From positions 21,682 through 31,110 of the forward strand of contig DLOO01000083.1 in NCBI GenBank assembly GCA_002479645.1: DNA of 9,429 nt, given 5' to 3'. The translations under genes were made by a program, and so were the position numbers. This document shows positions 7,158 to 9,429 of this stretch, one piece after another. Below the pieces are notes generated by a model, which was given only the letters and a program-made list of their open reading frames with translations, searched no databases and was not told the origin of the DNA. The stretch's first letter is position 1, and the number at the start of each line of letters is the position of its first letter. The stretch is from Lachnoclostridium sp. UBA7482 (GTDB taxonomy: Bacteria; Bacillota; Clostridia; Lachnospirales; Lachnospiraceae).

Positions 7158-7384
7158 AACATAGCAGTCCGTGTTTCCACCTAAATTCAGTTTCCTGCAC
7201 TCTGTCGGAGTAATCTCCGAACCATCCCGTTAACGGTGGATCTCCGTTGACGCCTACTGACATTGCTGCGTTCGGGTCAAAGCTCCAAGGCGCCTTCCCT
7301 GTGTCCTTTGAGAGATTCGCACCGGCCATCTCTTCTCTTACTTCCCGGAAATCAGGTACTCTTCCTTTTCTTTGCTGTTATCGT
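7119..7384 (-). promoter_or_regulatory. Glycine-specific T-box leader of glyQS
   Basis: T-box leaders bind a specific tRNA and allow read-through only when it is uncharged. Stem I runs from about 7374 to 7278 (base CAAAG/CTTTG). Its specifier loop is closed by AAGG/CCTT and CCTG/CAGG; it holds AGTA on one side and GAA then GGC on the other, so the specifier is GGC (7294-7292), a glycine codon. Further on come CCGTTAACGG, a TCGGAG-ATTA-CTCCGA stem, and the T-box sequence AGGTGGAAACACGG (7182-7169). Its TGGA would pair with UCCA, matching the U discriminator usual for bacterial tRNA-Gly. The antiterminator pairs TTTAGG (7185-7180) with CCTAAG (7154-7149) and CGGAC (7171-7167) with GTTCG (7160-7156). 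These assignments are read by eye; only the transcript start is approximate. Confidence 0.95.
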
Positions 7385-7390
7385 GCCTAC

Positions 7391-7420
7391 AGTATAACGG
7401 TATTGACCGGTATCTGTCAA
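7391..7420 (-). promoter_or_regulatory. Sigma-A promoter of glyQS
   Basis: A perfect -35 TTGACA (7415-7420) is separated by 18 bp from TATACT (7391-7396), which matches the -10 consensus at 5 of 6 positions. Predicted transcription starts near 7384, just before stem I of the T-box. It lies 39 nt downstream of the recO stop codon, with no terminator between. Confidence 0.88.
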
Positions 7421-7459
7421 GTAGGGATTTTGAGAAAATGGGAAATGGTCTTTGATCTA

Positions 7460-8281
7460 TTACTCCGGCATACTTTCAATCAATTCAAGGCTCTGAAAAC
7501 TATGACGCAGATACTCCGCGCGGTAATCCTTCACCAGATCCGCAAGCTCATTTTTCGCGGAATCGGCAAGCTGAAATGTATAGAGTTTCTCCGGCGGAGT
7601 TACTGCAAGGAACTGGAGCGTATACCACGCCCCCTCCGAAAGACTCCTATCAACATCGCCGGGGACTCTGCGTTCTGTCCGCGCGGCACATTCGCCGCAC
7701 ACAAGACCGCCGGCCTTAATCCGAAACACACGATTTTTCATGCTCTGTGCTTCCTGCTGCATCAATTCCTGCGCGTCTTTCTTTTTCCCCTGCTTTCGTC
7801 CGTTATTACAGGAAACGCAGGAAAACACCTCCGGCCCCTCGCCGTTTAGGTAAAACATCTTCCATTCATAAATCAGCCTGGTAAGCTTAGGCCCGAATTT
7901 TTCGTGCGTCAGAGCACGCAGAGACTGGTACAGAAGTTTGAGAACCGCACGCTCATCGTTACCTTCGCTGGTCATATAATCCGCAAATTCGCAGAAATAC
8001 ATCCCGTAAAACGTCAGCTCCACATCCCCGCGCAGCTCCTGAAAATAGTTTTTAATTTCCGCACCTGCAAGGGTATACGAGCTGCGTCCCTGAAACAGGG
8101 AAAAGCTGCCGAAAACAAACGGCTGCGAGCAGGCCAGAAACGGACTGTTCTGCCTTCTCGCACCCTTGGCAAATGCTGAAATTTTACCGCGTTCCCTGGT
8201 GAGAATCACCAGTCTCCTGTCGTATTCGCCCACAGGCATCACCGACAGTACCAGTCCCATCACCGCAATCTTGTCTGTCAT
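7460..8281 (-). CDS. recO: DNA repair protein RecO
   Basis: RecO (273 residues here) loads RecA at gapped DNA together with RecR and anneals SSB-coated strands. The N-terminal OB fold begins MTDKIAVMGLVLSVMPVGEY and continues with DRRLVILTRERGKISAFAKG, the usual RecO start pattern. The C-terminal helical domain carries two Cys pairs (C155/C158, C195/C198) consistent with a zinc site. The gap between the pairs is 36 residues and rich in Lys, Gln and Glu, which looks longer than I expect for the family. The ATG at 8281 is chosen over an upstream in-frame ATG at 8365 because the preceding 28 codons lack RecO similarity and overlap the yqzL-like gene. The ribosome binding site is weak (GGAG 10 nt upstream), fitting translation coupled to the overlapping gene before it. 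Confidence 0.93.
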   Translation of the reverse strand: MTDKIAVMGLVLSVMPVGEYDRRLVILTRERGKISAFAKGARRQNSPFLACSQPFVFGSFSLFQGRSSYTLAGAEIKNYFQELRGDVELTFYGMYFCEFADYMTSEGNDERAVLKLLYQSLRALTHEKFGPKLTRLIYEWKMFYLNGEGPEVFSCVSCNNGRKQGKKKDAQELMQQEAQSMKNRVFRIKAGGLVCGECAARTERRVPGDVDRSLSEGAWYTLQFLAVTPPEKLYTFQLADSAKNELADLVKDYRAEYLRHSFQSLELIESMPE

Positions 8282-8372
8282 CGTCGCTTCTCTCCAGCGT
8301 ACAGGCCGTGTACGCAAGATAATCGTACACGCTTCCGGTCTGCACAAATTTCGTCCACTTATCATCCTTCAT
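8184..8372 (-). CDS. yqzL: Small YqzL-like protein between era and recO
   Basis: This 62-residue protein, beginning MKDDKWTKFVQTGSVYDYLA, shows the W-x2-F-x-x-TG-x-V-x2-YL pattern of the YqzL family, short proteins of unknown function encoded between era and recO in Firmicutes. Position and N-terminal motif together support the call; the symbol is by analogy with Bacillus subtilis. A good AGGAGG (8380-8385) lies 7 nt before the ATG at 8372. The last ~32 residues (from about SDDDRQDCGDG) are low-complexity, rich in Asp, Gly, Arg and Gln, and encoded in the region overlapping recO in another frame. The family core is probably only the first ~30 residues. No membrane segment or signal peptide is visible. 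Confidence 0.72.
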   Translation of the reverse strand: MKDDKWTKFVQTGSVYDYLAYTACTLERSDDDRQDCGDGTGTVGDACGRIRQETGDSHQGTR

Positions 8373-8373
8373 A

Positions 8374-8444
8374 ACAAATCCTCCTGTCAAAAACAAACAT
8401 CATGTTTCTCTGCTGTTTATTGTTCCCCTGACAGGAGAATTTAT
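8374..8444 (-). promoter_or_regulatory. Helix sequestering the yqzL-like ribosome binding site
   Basis: In the minus-strand RNA, 8444-8429 (ATAAATTCTCCTGTCA) pairs with 8389-8374 (TGACAGGAGGATTTGT) over 16 consecutive pairs, 14 Watson-Crick and 2 G-U. The loop is 39 nt and contains a small AAACA/TGTTT hairpin. The helix covers the whole AGGAGG and ends 1 nt before the start codon. No T-run follows, so it is not an intrinsic terminator. It would limit YqzL initiation, and recO through coupling, unless opened. Confidence 0.7.
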
Positions 8445-8454
8445 ACGAAATGCA

Positions 8455-9372
8455 TCAATACTCTTCGTCGTTTCGGTAGCCGTAATTCTTAATCAGAAGG
8501 TCGCTGTCACGCCAATCCTTGCGTACCTTAACCCAGAGCTTCAAATTCACCTTACAGCCAAGCAACGCCTCGATTTCAAATCGCGCCTGCTGACCGATTT
8601 TCTTTAACATCGCGCCCTGCTTGCCGATGATAATGCCCTTATGGGAATCTCTCTCGCAAATGATAGTCGCATCGATATCAATCAGCGTTCCGCCCGGACG
8701 CTCCTTCATACGGTCAATAACTACCGCAATCCCGTGAGGAATCTCGTCCGACAGATTGCGAAGAGCCTTCTCACGCACCAGCTCCGCCACAATCTGGCGT
8801 TCCGGCTGGTCAGTGATGGTATCCTCGTCATAATACATCGGTCCCTCCGGCAGATACCGAAGCATCGTCGAAATCAGAGCATCGGTGTTGTCCCCCTGCA
8901 AGGCAGATACGGGAATCACCTCTGCAAAATCCAGTTCCTTACGGTAGGTATCGATAAAGGATAATATCTCCTCTTTCTTTACCTTGTCAATCTTGTTGAT
9001 TACAAGGAAAATCGGAGTATCGGTCTTCTTTAATTTCTCGATAATGTACTGCTCGCCGGCGCCGATAAAATTACTCGGCTCCACAAGCCAAAGGATAATA
9101 TCCACTTCGGAGAAGGTACGTTCGGCAGTCTCCACCATAAACTCGCCGAGGCGGTTCTTTGCCTTGTGAATACCAGGGGTGTCCAGAAAAATAATCTGCC
9201 CCTCGTCGCTTGTGTAAACCGTCTGAATACGGTTTCTCGTCGTCTGGGGCTTACTGGACGTAATCGCAATCTTCTGCCCGATCAGCCGATTCATTAGTGT
9301 GGATTTTCCCACGTTCGGGCGCCCGATTAACGCCGCGAACCCGGAATGATACTTCTGTGCATTGGCGTCCAT
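8455..9372 (-). CDS. era: GTPase Era
   Basis: Era (305 residues) is an essential GTPase that binds the 3' end of 16S rRNA and helps mature the 30S subunit. The GTPase domain shows G1 GRPNVGKST (17-25), the G2 region with TT at 44-45, G3 DTPG (64-67), G4 NKID (126-129) and G5 SAL (156-158). The C-terminal KH domain carries the Era-type IIIGKQGAMLKKIG (247-260) and LKLWVKVRKDWR (277-288). Length is standard. The ATG lies 1 nt after the stop of the preceding gene, and the nearest purine-rich site (GAGGTG, 9386-9391) is about 13-15 nt away, so initiation is probably coupled to translation of the upstream gene. It likely heads into the yqzL-recO part of the same transcript. Confidence 0.98.
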   Translation of the reverse strand: MDANAQKYHSGFAALIGRPNVGKSTLMNRLIGQKIAITSSKPQTTRNRIQTVYTSDEGQIIFLDTPGIHKAKNRLGEFMVETAERTFSEVDIILWLVEPSNFIGAGEQYIIEKLKKTDTPIFLVINKIDKVKKEEILSFIDTYRKELDFAEVIPVSALQGDNTDALISTMLRYLPEGPMYYDEDTITDQPERQIVAELVREKALRNLSDEIPHGIAVVIDRMKERPGGTLIDIDATIICERDSHKGIIIGKQGAMLKKIGQQARFEIEALLGCKVNLKLWVKVRKDWRDSDLLIKNYGYRNDEEY

Positions 9373-9373
9373 A

Positions 9374-9429
9374 TTACAGCTGTTTCACCTCGCTAAACAT
9401 ATCCTTGCATGCCGCTACGGCTGCCTCGC
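9374..9429 (-). CDS. C-terminal end of an unidentified gene upstream of era (partial)
   Basis: One frame is open from the window edge to a TAA at 9374-9376 and encodes a tail AAVAACKDMFSEVKQL. The stop lies 1 nt before the era ATG, typical of an operon. In related bacteria this position often holds cdd or dgkA, but the 18 visible codons are too few to name the gene. Confidence 0.5.
   Translation of the reverse strand, partial: EAAVAACKDMFSEVKQL

Noticed and set aside
5991..7184. A 397-codon open frame on the plus strand opposite glyQS
   Set aside because: Same cause: exact register with glyQS and absence of TTA, CTA and TCA codons in that part of the gene. It also runs into the T-box leader.
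8282..8365. N-terminal extension of RecO starting at 8365
   Set aside because: The extra 28 codons have no RecO similarity and lie within the yqzL-like gene; the family start pattern begins at 8281.

Overview
The window reads as a stretch of chromosome from a low-to-mid GC Gram-positive Clostridia bacterium, most likely Lachnospiraceae-like. The evidence is the conserved housekeeping order era / yqzL-like / recO / glyQS, the strong AGGAGG-type ribosome binding sites, a tRNA-Gly-sensing T-box leader, the single-chain (alpha2) glycyl-tRNA synthetase and a clostridial-type pyruvate phosphate dikinase. The taxonomic call is inference; no rRNA or other marker is present. All recognised genes lie on the minus strand, so transcription runs from high to low coordinates.

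Layout in the direction of transcription. (1) 9429-7460: the tail of an unidentified gene, then era (ribosome-assembly GTPase), a small YqzL-like gene and recO (recombination mediator), tightly packed. The yqzL-like ribosome binding site is buried in a 16-bp helix, and its reading frame runs 98 bp into recO. (2) 7420-5589: a strong promoter 39 nt after the recO stop, a glycine T-box leader with GGC specifier, T-box sequence, antiterminator and terminator, then glyQS and a bidirectional terminator. That terminator shares its A/T tract with a second, perfect 21-bp inverted repeat. (3) 5499-2946: a self-contained two-gene operon, an ECF sigma factor overlapping by ATGA a membrane-anchored beta-propeller protein that is probably its anti-sigma factor and sensor, closed by a strong terminator. 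(4) 2913-1: the promoter, about 100-nt leader and coding region of ppdK, then a hairpin terminator at the window edge.

The housekeeping part is ordinary: ribosome maturation, recombination repair, glycine charging under tRNA control, and PEP/pyruvate interconversion. The accessory part is the ECF sigma / beta-propeller pair. It has its own candidate ECF-type promoter and two AAAGCTTT palindromes exactly 20 bp apart, and it is insulated by terminators on both sides. This is the best candidate for an incompletely described signalling system: an extracytoplasmic COG4880/PF09826-like propeller wired to a sigma factor. Its signal and regulon cannot be read from this window.

No tRNA or rRNA genes, CRISPR arrays, insertion sequences or prophage genes were seen.
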